Shown one piece after another: positions 34,547 to 43,530 of a DNA stretch of 64,000 bases. Location: the NCBI GenBank assembly GCA_963702695.1, contig CAVPDS010000007.1, positions 1 through 64,000 of the forward strand, written 5' to 3'. This stretch comes from VAZQ01 sp963702695. GTDB taxonomy: Bacteria > Pseudomonadota > Alphaproteobacteria > Rhizobiales > Xanthobacteraceae. The notes beneath the pieces are model-generated. The model saw only the letters and a program-made list of their open reading frames with translations, did no database searches and was not told the DNA's origin. Both the position numbers and the translations under genes were made by a program. Positions within the stretch are counted from its first letter, which is position 1; each line of letters starts with the position of its first letter.

Positions 34547-35539
34547 CTACTTGCCGGCCCGTTCCACCGCGACCTTGCGCAATTCCTGATCGACCATCTT
34601 GTTGATGTCGCCGGCCTTGGGAATCTGCCCGAGTTCGAGAAGCTGATCCTGCATCCAGGCGAGCTTGTCCATGGGAACCGGAAGATCGGGTGCGACCGCG
34701 CCGGTCTTCACCGCGTCATCGAAGATGAAAGCCGGCCGCGGATCGTCCGCCTTGGCGTCGGTCACCTCGATGGTGAGCTTGACGGTCTCGTCGCGATGAT
34801 CGAGTGCGTAGCGCAGCGATTTCGACTGCGCGGTGAGGTAGCGGATCGCGTCTTCGCGCCGCTCGTTGATGACCTTGCCGGTCGTGAAGGTGCAGGTCCG
34901 CAGGAACATCGGGCCGGCGTCCTTGCCCTCGACCAGCATCTTGAGGTTCTTCGAGGACGGCAGCGGCAGGTACTCGTTCGACACCACCGCGGCATCGACC
35001 ACGCCGCCGACCAGCGCGGTGTAGCGGTCGCGGTCGCCGCCGACCGAAGCGAGCGTCACATCACTCGGGTGCATCTTGAACTTGGCGAGCGTCACCTTGG
35101 CGAGCATGTCCGGGTAGGAGCCGGGCGAGGACACCGCGATCGACTTGCCCTTGAGGTCCGTCACCGCCTTGATGCTGTTCTTGACCATCAGCCCGTGCGG
35201 CACGATCGGCCAATGGCAGCCGATGATCCTGATGTCGGCGCCGCGCACGTCGGCCGCGATCGGCCCTTGCACGCCGCCTTCGTAGCTCTCCAGTTCGCCG
35301 GCGAGGAGCGCCTTGAGGCCGATGGAGTCGTCCTTCAGGTCGAGTATCTGGAGCTTGAGCCCTTCGCGCTCGGCAAAGCCGCGCCGCGCCGACATCAGCA
35401 TGAATCCGGCGTCCGCCTTCGGCGAGAGGAGGCCGTGCCGCCAGGGTTTTGGCGCCTGCGCCTGTGCGGTGGTGAGCGCGGCGAGCAGGAACGCCCCGGC
35501 GGCAACGCTTACCGAGAGCCGCTTGCGGATTCGCGTCAT
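34547..35539 (-). CDS. ABC substrate-binding protein (NMT1/THI5-like), paralogue 3
   Basis: A 330-residue periplasmic binding protein with leader MTRIRKRLSVSVAAGAFLLA to AQAQA. Marks are FMLMSARRGFAEREGLKL, VTDLKGKSIAVSSPGS and VVSNEYLPLPSSKNLKML. First gene of the operon that continues through two more binding proteins, ATPase and permease. It is divergent from the DHP-decarboxylase-like gene at 35704, sharing a 164-base promoter region. Confidence 0.92.
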   Translation of the reverse strand: MTRIRKRLSVSVAAGAFLLAALTTAQAQAPKPWRHGLLSPKADAGFMLMSARRGFAEREGLKLQILDLKDDSIGLKALLAGELESYEGGVQGPIAADVRGADIRIIGCHWPIVPHGLMVKNSIKAVTDLKGKSIAVSSPGSYPDMLAKVTLAKFKMHPSDVTLASVGGDRDRYTALVGGVVDAAVVSNEYLPLPSSKNLKMLVEGKDAGPMFLRTCTFTTGKVINERREDAIRYLTAQSKSLRYALDHRDETVKLTIEVTDAKADDPRPAFIFDDAVKTGAVAPDLPVPMDKLAWMQDQLLELGQIPKAGDINKMVDQELRKVAVERAGK

Positions 35540-35703
35540 GGAGGTCTCCGTGGGATCAATCCTGACCAGACCGGTTTAGCAAAATTCCGCAGGAAAATCC
35601 TGCGCACGCCGGCGCGCCGCTGCGGGAATTTGCCGCGTCGAGGGGCACCATTGCGCGCGACCGCACGGCCCCCTATCAAGGGCGCCTCACGCGGAGGGCC
35701 GAC

Positions 35704-36774
35704 ATGAACATCCAGGCCGGGCAGACCGACGCCGGCGCGCAATCCGCGCCACGCAGCCCGCAATTCATCGCCAGCGGCGGCACCGCCTCGGTGCATCTCA
35801 CGCTCGCGTGCTGCGACTATGACCAGGTGCGCGACTTCACCAACGGCGTCGTGCGCGCCGCCGGCATCACCATCACGCCGCTAATCCTGCCCTCGATCGA
35901 GGAGATCACGTTCCGTTTCCTGAAGAACCTGGAATGGGACGTGTCCGAGCTTTCGTTCGGCAAATACACGTCGCTCACCGCGCAGGGCAATGCGCCGATG
36001 GTGGCGATCCCGGTGTTCCCCTCCCGGGTGCATCGCCATTCCGCGATCTATGTGCGCACCGACCGCGGCATCAAGACCGCGAAGGACCTCGAAGGCCGCA
36101 CCATCGGCATTCCGGAATGGGCGCAGACCGCGGGCATCTATGTGCGCGGCTTTCTGGCCGAAGAGTACGGCGTCGACCTGCGCTCGATCCGCTGGCTGCA
36201 GGCCGGCGTCAACCAGCCCGGCCGCGCCGAGAAAGTGGAGCTGAAACTCCCCGCCGGCATCCGCTACGAGGCGCGCGGCGACGCGAGCCTCTCCGGGATG
36301 CTGCGCAGCGGCGAGGTCGACGCGGTGATCTCCGCGCGCGCGCCCGACGCCTTCGCCGAGGGTGGCGGGACGGTCGCTCGACTGTTTCCCGACTACCGCG
36401 CCGAAGAGGAACGCTTCTTCAAGAAAACCGGCATCTTCCCGATCATGCACTTGATCACGCTGCGGCGCGCGGCGTTCGAGCAGCATCCCTGGATCGCGAT
36501 GAACCTTTTCAACGCGTTCGAGGAGGCGAAACGGCGGAGTTTCGAGCGTATCCGCGATTTCACCTGCGCGCGCATTCCGCTCCCGTGGGCGGCGGCGGTG
36601 GTGGATGAGATCATCGCCACCTGCGGCAGCGATCCTTATCCGTATGGGATCGAAGCGAGCCGTCCGACGCTCGACGCGTTCTGCCGCTATTGCCACGATC
36701 AGGGCGTCACCGCGCGCAGGATGACCGCGGAGGATCTGTTTCCGCCGGAGGTGCGGGCAAGCGCGCGGATTTGA
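35704..36774 (+). CDS. 4,5-dihydroxyphthalate decarboxylase-like protein
   Basis: A 356-residue binding-fold protein with no signal peptide. Marks are WDVSELSFGKYTSLTAQGNA, PVFPSRVHRHSAIYVRTDRG, IKTAKDLEGRTIGIPEWAQT and GSDPYPYGIEASRPTLDAFC. It matches the 4,5-dihydroxyphthalate decarboxylase group more closely than the protein at 26337, having the long form with an insert after LQAGVNQPGR. It would remove a carboxyl group from a dihydroxylated aromatic diacid. It is divergent from the triple binding-protein operon, which may import its substrate. Confidence 0.85.
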   Translation: MNIQAGQTDAGAQSAPRSPQFIASGGTASVHLTLACCDYDQVRDFTNGVVRAAGITITPLILPSIEEITFRFLKNLEWDVSELSFGKYTSLTAQGNAPMVAIPVFPSRVHRHSAIYVRTDRGIKTAKDLEGRTIGIPEWAQTAGIYVRGFLAEEYGVDLRSIRWLQAGVNQPGRAEKVELKLPAGIRYEARGDASLSGMLRSGEVDAVISARAPDAFAEGGGTVARLFPDYRAEEERFFKKTGIFPIMHLITLRRAAFEQHPWIAMNLFNAFEEAKRRSFERIRDFTCARIPLPWAAAVVDEIIATCGSDPYPYGIEASRPTLDAFCRYCHDQGVTARRMTAEDLFPPEVRASARI

Positions 36775-36823
36775 TCTGCCAGGGCATGTTCCGATTGAAA
36801 GTACTCAATTCGGTATTCCGCTC

Positions 36824-36915
36824 GTCCCCGCGAAGGCGGGGGACCCAGGGGCGACGAACTCCACCGTTAGTGACTGTCGCCCCGAGATTCCCGCTTGCGC
36901 GGGAATGAGCGGAGA
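36824..36915. repeat. dispersed palindrome pair
   Basis: GTCCCCGCGAAGGCGGGGGAC near 36824 and ATTCCCGCTTGCGCGGGAAT at 36887-36906 fill the gap between the converging genes ending at 36774 and 36927. Confidence 0.75.
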
Positions 36916-36926
36916 ACGCCGCTATC

Positions 36927-37865
36927 TCACGGCGTCTTCGACGCCACATACGCCGCGATCGCCAGCATGTCGTCGTTGGAAAGCTTCTCCACCACCGCTT
37001 TCATCAGCGCCGCCGAACTTCCGGTCCGCTCGCCGTTCTGGATGTCCCAGAGCTGGCGCACGATGTAGTTCGGATGGCGGCCGGCGATCGCGGGAACATC
37101 GCCGAGGCCCTGCAGCGTCTGGCCGTGGCAGATGCCGCAGGGAATTGTCTTTCCCCCGCCGCCGCTCGCGACCAGCGCCTCGCCCTTGGCGATGCTGCCT
37201 TTCGGCACATAGGCGACGAACCCCGAGATCGGATCGCGGTAGACCACCGCCTCCTCGTTCTCCGGCACTTCGATGATGCGGTTGCCGATCGGCTCGCTGC
37301 CGCCGGCGGGAAGCTCGAGCCGCTTGTTGCCCGGACCGATGAAGCTCTTGGGCACGGTGTCGGTCTCGACCACCCGAATCCAGGTGCGCGGCTTGACCGA
37401 GGCGAAGTATTCGGCGGCGGCGCGCACTTCGGCGTCGGTCGCGATCTTCGCCAACTGGATCATGATGCCGCCGAACTTGCGGTCGCCGCTCTTCCAGTCG
37501 GCCATTTGGCGCATGAAGTAGGTGACCGGCAGGCCCGCGACATAGGCAGACTCGTCGTGGCCGTTGCCGGTGGGGAGATGGCAGGAGCCGCAGGCGCGCA
37601 CCTGCGTGTCCTTGTTGCCGTACTGCACGACCTTGGGCATCGGCGGATGCAGGTCCGGCCGCCAGTCCGGCACGTTGAAGAAATCATCCGCCGCCGCACG
37701 CGAGATCGACACCGGGCTCCCCGGCACCATGCGCATGGTGGTGCCGACGATGCGCGGCGGCGGCTGCGTCTTCTCGGTCACCGGGAACGCCCAGTCGGGC
37801 TTTTCCGCTGCGGCGGCGAGCGTGGGCGTGAGTGCGATAGCGAGGATGCAACCGATGCTTTTCAT
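36927..37865 (-). CDS. dihaem cytochrome c
   Basis: A 312-residue periplasmic protein with leader MKSIGCILAIALTPTLAAAA. Two haem c sites are visible, CGSCH (about residue 91) and CGICH (about 244), each starting a cytochrome c domain; downstream Met residues could act as sixth ligands. It would pass electrons from a periplasmic dehydrogenase to the respiratory chain. It follows the aldehyde dehydrogenase gene by 34 bases on the same strand. Similar dihaem proteins serve quinoprotein or flavoprotein alcohol and aldehyde oxidation. Confidence 0.88.
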   Translation of the reverse strand: MKSIGCILAIALTPTLAAAAEKPDWAFPVTEKTQPPPRIVGTTMRMVPGSPVSISRAAADDFFNVPDWRPDLHPPMPKVVQYGNKDTQVRACGSCHLPTGNGHDESAYVAGLPVTYFMRQMADWKSGDRKFGGIMIQLAKIATDAEVRAAAEYFASVKPRTWIRVVETDTVPKSFIGPGNKRLELPAGGSEPIGNRIIEVPENEEAVVYRDPISGFVAYVPKGSIAKGEALVASGGGGKTIPCGICHGQTLQGLGDVPAIAGRHPNYIVRQLWDIQNGERTGSSAALMKAVVEKLSNDDMLAIAAYVASKTP

Positions 37866-37899
37866 GACAGCGCTCCCGGAAATCGTCAGTTCTATGGTC

Positions 37900-39399
37900 T
37901 CAATGCTTGCCCGCGCCGCGGCGCAGGCTGATGTGGATGTTCTTCTCGCGCGTGAAGCTCAAGAGTTCCTCGATGCCTTCCTCGCGGCCGAGGCCGGACT
38001 GCTTGTAGCCGCCGAACGGCGCACCGAGGAAATGCTTCGACACGTCGTTGACCCACACATAGCCGGACTCGACCGCGGCAGCGACGCGGTGGGCGGTAAC
38101 GAGGTCGTTGGTCCAGATCGAGCAGGTGAGGCCATATTCAACCTGGTTGACCAGGGCGAGCATCCTGTCCTCGTCGCTCCACTTGAACACGGAGAGAACG
38201 GGGCCGAAAATCTCCTCCTTGCCAATGCGCATGTCCATCGTGACGTCGGCAAAGATCGTCGGCTCGATGAAAAAACCCTTCGCGAGCTTCGGATCGCTCG
38301 GCCGCACGCCGCCCGATATGAGCCGCGCGCCGTCCTGCTTGCCGGCCTCGATGTAGCCCATGATCCGATCGTATTGCACCTTGCTGACGATCGAGCCCAT
38401 CGTGGTGGCGGGGTCGGTGGGAATGCCTGGCTTGTAGCGCTTGACCGAGTTCTTCGCGCGCTCGATCACCGCGTCGTAGATTTTTTCGTGCACGAAGGCA
38501 CGGCTGGTCGAGCCGCAGCTCTGCCCGCACCAGGTGAAATTCATGCCGTCGACGACCGCGGCCGAGACCGCGTCGAGATCGGCATCGGGGAAGGCGATCA
38601 GCGCGTTCTTGCCGCCGAGCTCCAGCGTCACCGGCTTCAGCGTGTCGGCGGCGGCCCGCATCACCGCACGGCCGGTCGGCACGCTGCCAATCAGCGCGAC
38701 CTTGGCGATGTCGGGATGGCTCGCGAGCACCTGGCCCACCTCCTTGCCGCCGGGCACCACGTTCCACACGCCGGGCGGCAGGATGCCGTCGATCAGTTCG
38801 GCGAGGCGCAGCGCCGAGAGCGGCGACTGCTCCGGCGGCTTGAGCACCACCGTATTGCCGGCGGCCAGCGGCGCCGCCGACTTCCCCGCCGCAAACATGA
38901 AGGGATGGTTGAACGGGATGATGCGGCCGACCACGCCGAACGGCTCGCGCACGGAAAAATTCACCGAGTCCGGCCCCATCGGGATCGAGGCGCCCTTCAT
39001 CTCGGTGACCAGCCCGGCGTAGAAATCAAGCTGCGCCGCGCCGGCGTTGGCGTCGCGCACCATCTCGGCGTACGGGTTGCCGCAATCGGCGGCGTCGATC
39101 ATCGCCAGCTCATCGCCGTACTTGCGCAGCACGTCGGCGATCTTGCGCAGCATCTTGGCGCGTTCCTGCGGATGCACGCGCCGCCATTCGGGATAGGCCG
39201 CCTTGGCCGCGGCGATCGCGGCCTGGGCATCGGCCGCCGTTCCGTCCACGACCTTGCCGAGCGACTCGGCCGTGGCCGGGTTGGTCACCTCGGCGTAGCG
39301 GCCAGCCGCGGGCTTCTGCCACTTGCCGGCGTAATAGGGCTCGCGATGGGCCGGCAGGTTGAGCACCTGGACCGGCGGCTGGACGGTGGCAACAGACAT
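37900..39399 (-). CDS. NAD(P)-dependent aldehyde dehydrogenase
   Basis: A 499-residue cytoplasmic ALDH. The general-base glutamate lies in VTLELGGKNALIAF and the nucleophile is Cys in TWCGQSCGSTSRAFVHE. The cofactor loop GSVPTGRAVMRAA and the EEIFGPVLSVFKW motif are intact. Length and motifs fit betaine/benzaldehyde/succinate-semialdehyde type enzymes; the substrate is not determinable. It is downstream of the second ABC operon and upstream of the cytochrome c, probably transcribed with both. Confidence 0.93.
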   Translation of the reverse strand: MSVATVQPPVQVLNLPAHREPYYAGKWQKPAAGRYAEVTNPATAESLGKVVDGTAADAQAAIAAAKAAYPEWRRVHPQERAKMLRKIADVLRKYGDELAMIDAADCGNPYAEMVRDANAGAAQLDFYAGLVTEMKGASIPMGPDSVNFSVREPFGVVGRIIPFNHPFMFAAGKSAAPLAAGNTVVLKPPEQSPLSALRLAELIDGILPPGVWNVVPGGKEVGQVLASHPDIAKVALIGSVPTGRAVMRAAADTLKPVTLELGGKNALIAFPDADLDAVSAAVVDGMNFTWCGQSCGSTSRAFVHEKIYDAVIERAKNSVKRYKPGIPTDPATTMGSIVSKVQYDRIMGYIEAGKQDGARLISGGVRPSDPKLAKGFFIEPTIFADVTMDMRIGKEEIFGPVLSVFKWSDEDRMLALVNQVEYGLTCSIWTNDLVTAHRVAAAVESGYVWVNDVSKHFLGAPFGGYKQSGLGREEGIEELLSFTREKNIHISLRRGAGKH

Positions 39400-39420
39400 G
39401 GGTTCACCTCTTTCTTTTCT

Positions 39421-39541
39421 TCCCCCTCCCCCTTGTGGGGAGGGCAGCGGTGGGGGTCGCGCCGCCGATGATCACTTCGAAGTAAGACTCGCGACACGGC
39501 CCCCAACCCAGCCCCCCACGACGAGGGGGAGGGGAGACGAG
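39421..39541. repeat. CCCTCCCCCTTGTGGGGAGGG repeat region
   Basis: A palindrome at about 39424-39446 and an inverted GACGAGGGGGAGGGGAGACG at 39520-39539 bracket a GC-rich spacer. The first word is the one found at 21853. Confidence 0.75.
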
Positions 39542-40438
39542 TCAATTCCGCTTGATGTCGTCGAGCCCGCCGATCCGGCCGATCAGCGTGTTGGCCCCGA
39601 TCGAGATGACAAACAGGATGATCAGCAGCGCATACATCAGCGGCATGTTGAACAGGCTGTAGGCCTGGATCACCAGGAAGCCGACGCCACGGTTGGAGAG
39701 CTTGGTCTCCGCCAGCAGCGTACCGATCAGCGCCACGCCAAGCCCGATGCGGATGCCGTTGATGACCGGGTGGCGCATCGCCGGCAGGTAGATCTTGGTG
39801 ATCATCTGCCTGGTGCTGGCGCGAAAGCTGCGGCCGACCCGGATCAGCACGGCGTCGATCTCGCGCATGCCCGCCGCGACGTTGAGCGCGACCGGAAAGA
39901 AGCAGGACACCGCGCCCATCGCGATTTTCGAGCCCGGGCCGACGCCGAACCACATGATCATCACCGGGAAGAAGATGATCTTCGGCGTCGGGCCGAGATA
40001 ATACAGCAGCGGCTCGTAGGCGCGCCGCAGGAGCTTGCTGCCACCGAGCGCAATGCCGACTGCGAGGCCGCTCACGCCGCCGACCACGAGCCCGATCAGG
40101 ACCTCATAGAGGGTTCGGCCCAGGTGGCAGTAGAACTCCGGCATGAACGGCGCCCAGCGCAATTGCACCGGGCCGACAAGCTCAAGCGAGCCGAGCCCGA
40201 TCGGGCCAAAGGAAAAATCCATCGGGCAGGCATTCACCGAGCTGGTCAGCACCTGGAACAGCGCCTGGCCGATCTTCCACAGCGAGGGCACGACGTCGCG
40301 GTACAGGAGGCCCGAGGCGGCGAGCAACTCCCAAGTCACCAGCACCGCGACAACGATGGCGACCCGCAAGGCAGTGACCGGGTGCAGCGTCCGGCGCGGC
40401 TTCTCCGCGGGCAATGTCAGTCGACCGGCCTCAGCCAT
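39542..40438 (-). CDS. ABC transporter permease (NitT/TauT type)
   Basis: A 298-residue permease with an amphipathic N-terminus, about six spans and an EAA loop at VGRSFRASTRQMITKIYLPA. A Cys-containing periplasmic loop (NACPMDFSFGP) is distinctive. Its start lies 22 bases inside the end of the preceding permease gene, so the two are coupled and likely form a heterodimer. Confidence 0.92.
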   Translation of the reverse strand: MAEAGRLTLPAEKPRRTLHPVTALRVAIVVAVLVTWELLAASGLLYRDVVPSLWKIGQALFQVLTSSVNACPMDFSFGPIGLGSLELVGPVQLRWAPFMPEFYCHLGRTLYEVLIGLVVGGVSGLAVGIALGGSKLLRRAYEPLLYYLGPTPKIIFFPVMIMWFGVGPGSKIAMGAVSCFFPVALNVAAGMREIDAVLIRVGRSFRASTRQMITKIYLPAMRHPVINGIRIGLGVALIGTLLAETKLSNRGVGFLVIQAYSLFNMPLMYALLIILFVISIGANTLIGRIGGLDDIKRN

Positions 40439-41187
40439 CGCTCAAGCCTTTCCGTCAGGATGAAGATGCAGACGCTGACCAGAATCACGAAGCAGATCGC
40501 GGCATAGGTGCCAGCGAGATCATAGCGCTCGGCCAGTTCGTTGATGAGCTGGCCGAGGCCGCCGAAATTGATCAGGAACTCGACGCCCACGATGTTGATC
40601 AGCGCAAAGATCAGCCCCAGCCGCAAGCCGACGAAGATGGTCGGCAGCGCCGCCGGGAACAGGATCTTCCAGAACAGTTGCGAACTCGTGAGGTTAAAGC
40701 TGCGGCCGACATTGATCAGCACGCGGCGGGTGGTGGTGAGGCCTTCCAGCGTTTTCAGGATCGTCGGCCAGATGCCGGCGGTGAAGCCCATCATCACGAT
40801 GGTGGTGGCGTTGCGGCCGAAGATCACGAGGTAGAGCGGATAGATGAGCACCAGCGGCGCTGCCGCCATCGCCGCGACCCAGGTCTCGGTCGCCTGCCGC
40901 AGCAGCCGGAACTGATAGAGCGCGACGCCGCCAAGAATGCCGAACACGGCGACCAGCACGCTCGCAGACAGCGCTTCCGTGATGGTCAGCATGAACCGAG
41001 AGACCACGTGCTCCTCGGTCACAATGCGCGGGAACGCCATAATGATCTCGGACGGCATCGGCACGATGAAGCGGTTGATCACGCCGACCCGGATCAGCGC
41101 CTCGACCGCGACGATGAAAAAGAGGATCGAGCCGAGCCCCAGGAGCGCCGGCGACCAGCGTGCCCTAGCGAGCGTGGCCGCGCTCAT
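40417..41187 (-). CDS. ABC transporter permease (NitT/TauT type)
   Basis: A 256-residue permease from ATG 41187, overlapping the ATPase stop by four bases (ATGA). Six spans and the EAA loop INVGRSFNLTSSQLFWKILF are visible. The frame stays open far upstream, but that part is a shadow of the ATPase gene. It pairs with the permease at 39542. Confidence 0.92.
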   Translation of the reverse strand: MSAATLARARWSPALLGLGSILFFIVAVEALIRVGVINRFIVPMPSEIIMAFPRIVTEEHVVSRFMLTITEALSASVLVAVFGILGGVALYQFRLLRQATETWVAAMAAAPLVLIYPLYLVIFGRNATTIVMMGFTAGIWPTILKTLEGLTTTRRVLINVGRSFNLTSSQLFWKILFPAALPTIFVGLRLGLIFALINIVGVEFLINFGGLGQLINELAERYDLAGTYAAICFVILVSVCIFILTERLERWLRPVD

Positions 41188-42059
41188 GCGTGCTCGCCCG
41201 CTTTGCGCTTCTGGGTTTCGTCGTCGCGCATGCCGCGGCTGGCCTCCTCGCGCAGGTCGGCCCAGATTTGCGCGACGTAGCGGCCGAAGGCTTCGCTCGA
41301 CACGATTTCCGAAGTACGCGGGCGTGGCAGCTTGATCTCGACCGCGCGCTTGAGCTTGCCCGGGCGGTAGGTCATCACCAGGATGCGATCGGACAACTGT
41401 ACCGCCTCGGTGATGTTGTGGGTAATCAGCAGCGTCGTCTGCTTGAGCTCCTGCTGAATTTGCAAAACTTTGTCGCCGAGCAAAAGCCGCGTCTGCTCGT
41501 CGAGCGCCGCGAACGGCTCGTCCATCAGCATGATCTTCGGCTGCGCCGCCAGCGTGCGCGCCATCGATACGCGCTGGCGCATGCCGCCGGACAGCTCGGA
41601 CGGATAGCGTCGCTCGAAACCGTCGAGTCCGACCAGCGCTACGAAGTGCCGCGCCTTGTCGTAGCGCTCCGCCTTCGGCACGCCGGTGAGCTCCAGGGGG
41701 AAAGCGACATTGTCGATGACGGTGCGCCAGGGGAAGGTGGACTCCTCCTGGAAGATCATCCCGATGGCGGCGTGCGGGCCGTGCACGCGCTCGCCCGCCA
41801 CCTGCACCTTTCCTTCGTAGCCGTCGAGCAGCCCGCCGATGATATTGAACAAGGTCGACTTGCCGCAACCGGACGGGCCGATCAGCGACACGAATTCCCC
41901 GGGCGCGACCGCAAACGATACGCCATCGACCGCGGTCAGCGTGCCGTCCGGGGTCTCGAAGCGCTTGATGACGTTGTCGACGATGAGGATGCCGCTTGCC
42001 GGCTGTGCCGCGGACTGATCCACAGCCATTCGATCCGACGGCATTGTCACGGCAGCCAT
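41184..42059 (-). CDS. ABC transporter ATP-binding protein (NitT/TauT type)
   Basis: About 291 residues from ATG 42059 (an in-frame ATG at 42104 adds 15). Walker A GPSGCGKST, signature LSGGMRQR, Walker B IMLMDEPFAALD and the switch His in LLITHNITEAV are present. First gene of an operon with two permeases. No binding protein is encoded in the operon; the binding-fold proteins at 26337 or 35704, or one elsewhere, would have to serve it. Confidence 0.93.
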   Translation of the reverse strand: MAAVTMPSDRMAVDQSAAQPASGILIVDNVIKRFETPDGTLTAVDGVSFAVAPGEFVSLIGPSGCGKSTLFNIIGGLLDGYEGKVQVAGERVHGPHAAIGMIFQEESTFPWRTVIDNVAFPLELTGVPKAERYDKARHFVALVGLDGFERRYPSELSGGMRQRVSMARTLAAQPKIMLMDEPFAALDEQTRLLLGDKVLQIQQELKQTTLLITHNITEAVQLSDRILVMTYRPGKLKRAVEIKLPRPRTSEIVSSEAFGRYVAQIWADLREEASRGMRDDETQKRKAGEHA

Positions 42060-42277
42060 GGCGCTACTCACTCCCCCCACGTCCGCGCGGCGCTTCTGTG
42101 GCACTCTATTTCTGGCGCGGGCGGTACTAGCATAGCAAGCCAGGCCCGGGGCACGAAGGCTTTCGCGCGAAAATGTCGCTATTCGAGCCTAAGGTTGGTC
42201 GCTCCAGGAGTGCCCGGCCGGAACCACGGCCAACGCCGATGATTGTCTCCGGAGGGTGCTTGAACGAGGGAACTGCG

Positions 42278-42466
42278 ATGACCATCGATCCACGCGTGCT
42301 GGGAAAGCTGCGGTCGCAGCGGGACGACGATCGACTGACCGAGGACGACATCGCGAAGGCGAAGCTCGGCCCGCGCGGGGTACCGGGCGCGCCCGACACC
42401 GGCCGGATGACTCCCGATCGGAAGAAGAAGACACCGCCGATCATCGATCCAGGGCACACCCAGTGA
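42278..42466 (+). CDS. small hypothetical protein
   Basis: A 62-residue hydrophilic protein from ATG 42278 with GAGG upstream: MTIDPRVLGKLRSQRDDDRL, then a Lys/Pro-rich tail ending PPIIDPGHTQ. Probably disordered in part. No known motif; lies between the divergent ABC operon and the converging aldolase gene. Protein-like composition supports it. Confidence 0.55.
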   Translation: MTIDPRVLGKLRSQRDDDRLTEDDIAKAKLGPRGVPGAPDTGRMTPDRKKKTPPIIDPGHTQ

Positions 42467-42481
42467 GGGTGACGCCTTGCG

Positions 42482-43204
42482 TCAGCCTTCGCCGACGAAT
42501 GGCCGCTCGGCGCGGCGGCACCAGTTCTCCCAGGCGCGGTTGAGCGTGTAGGGCCCGGTGCGCTCGATGATCTTGTCCACCTCGCCGGCGGTGAGGAAGG
42601 TGATCTCGCCCATCGCCATCGCCTGCATCTGCAGCTTCGCAGCCACTTCGAGATAGACCGAAACGAACACCGCGTGCCGGATGGTCTTGCCGGCGACGGT
42701 CGCGCCGTGGCCGCGCATCAGCGTGGTCGGGCGTGCGCCCAACGCCTTGGCGAGGTCGCGGCCCATATCCATGTTCTCGACCAGCAGCGCAGTGTCGCCG
42801 AACTTGTCGTGAATATCCCAGTTCGGCACGTCGTGGCCGATGTTCGCGCACATATGCAGCAGCGGCTTGAGCTTCTGCTTGGTGACGCTGAACGGGATCA
42901 CGCTCGGCGAATGGTTGTGCACGACGCCCTGAACGTCCGGCCGCGCCTCGAAGATCGCGCCATGGATGAAGCGCTCGAGATAGGGCGCACGGCCGCGGGC
43001 GTCGACGGCCGTACCGTCGAGGGTAAACTCCATGATGTCGTCGACCTCGATCCGCTCGGGCGCGCGCGCGCGCGACAGCAGGAAATGCTGCGGGTTGTCC
43101 GGATGGCGCGCACTCACGTGCCCGAAGGAATCGACGACACCCTCGCGGGCGAGGATGCGGTTGGCGGTGACGAGTTCTTCGAGGACGTCTTGCAGCTTGG
43201 CCAT
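42482..43204 (-). CDS. class II aldolase/adducin family protein (decarboxylase-like)
   Basis: A 240-residue cytoplasmic metalloenzyme. The metal ligands lie in GVVHNHSPSVIPFS and the later RGHGATVAG, with the N-terminal phosphate-loop-like GHVSARHPDNP. This subgroup includes L-fuculose-phosphate aldolase and also decarboxylases of dihydroxyphthalate and related aromatic acids. The neighbouring aromatic-acid genes favour a decarboxylase, but this is inference. GGAAACGCC precedes ATG 43204. Confidence 0.85.
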   Translation of the reverse strand: MAKLQDVLEELVTANRILAREGVVDSFGHVSARHPDNPQHFLLSRARAPERIEVDDIMEFTLDGTAVDARGRAPYLERFIHGAIFEARPDVQGVVHNHSPSVIPFSVTKQKLKPLLHMCANIGHDVPNWDIHDKFGDTALLVENMDMGRDLAKALGARPTTLMRGHGATVAGKTIRHAVFVSVYLEVAAKLQMQAMAMGEITFLTAGEVDKIIERTGPYTLNRAWENWCRRAERPFVGEG

Positions 43205-43530
43205 CGGCGTTTCCTTTGTTCGTCCGGCGCAAATCTCTTTTCATCCAGGCGCGGCCCTGTACTGCACAAGGCCGGGCATGACGGTCAAATTGATTCTACT
43301 CCCGCGAATACCGCCATTCAGGTTGGCATTCTAATGCGGGTTCGTCTCCGGCCCGAACTTGACGCTGGTCTCAAGCGCGCCACCCGGCAGGCGAAGACGA
43401 TGCTTACTGCGATCGAGCTCCAGGCGATGGTCATCACGTCGACCCCAATCACCGGCACCTATCCCCGCAATCCACGCGAGCGGCCGTCGGCCGGTTGCAT
43501 ATCGCCACCAGCCGTGGTGACGATGCGGTC
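43205..43530. other. gene-free gap
   Basis: About 325 bases between divergent genes. A partial extragenic palindrome (GGCCGGGCATGACGG at 43270) is the only recognisable item. No convincing gene seen. Confidence 0.4.

Noticed and set aside
37564..39471. Long plus-strand frame of 635 codons
   Set aside because: Antisense of the aldehyde dehydrogenase and cytochrome genes, whose motifs are complete on the other strand.
41188..41868. Upstream extension of the permease frame
   Set aside because: The extension is an out-of-frame reading of the ABC ATPase gene; the permease begins at ATG 41187 with a four-base overlap.
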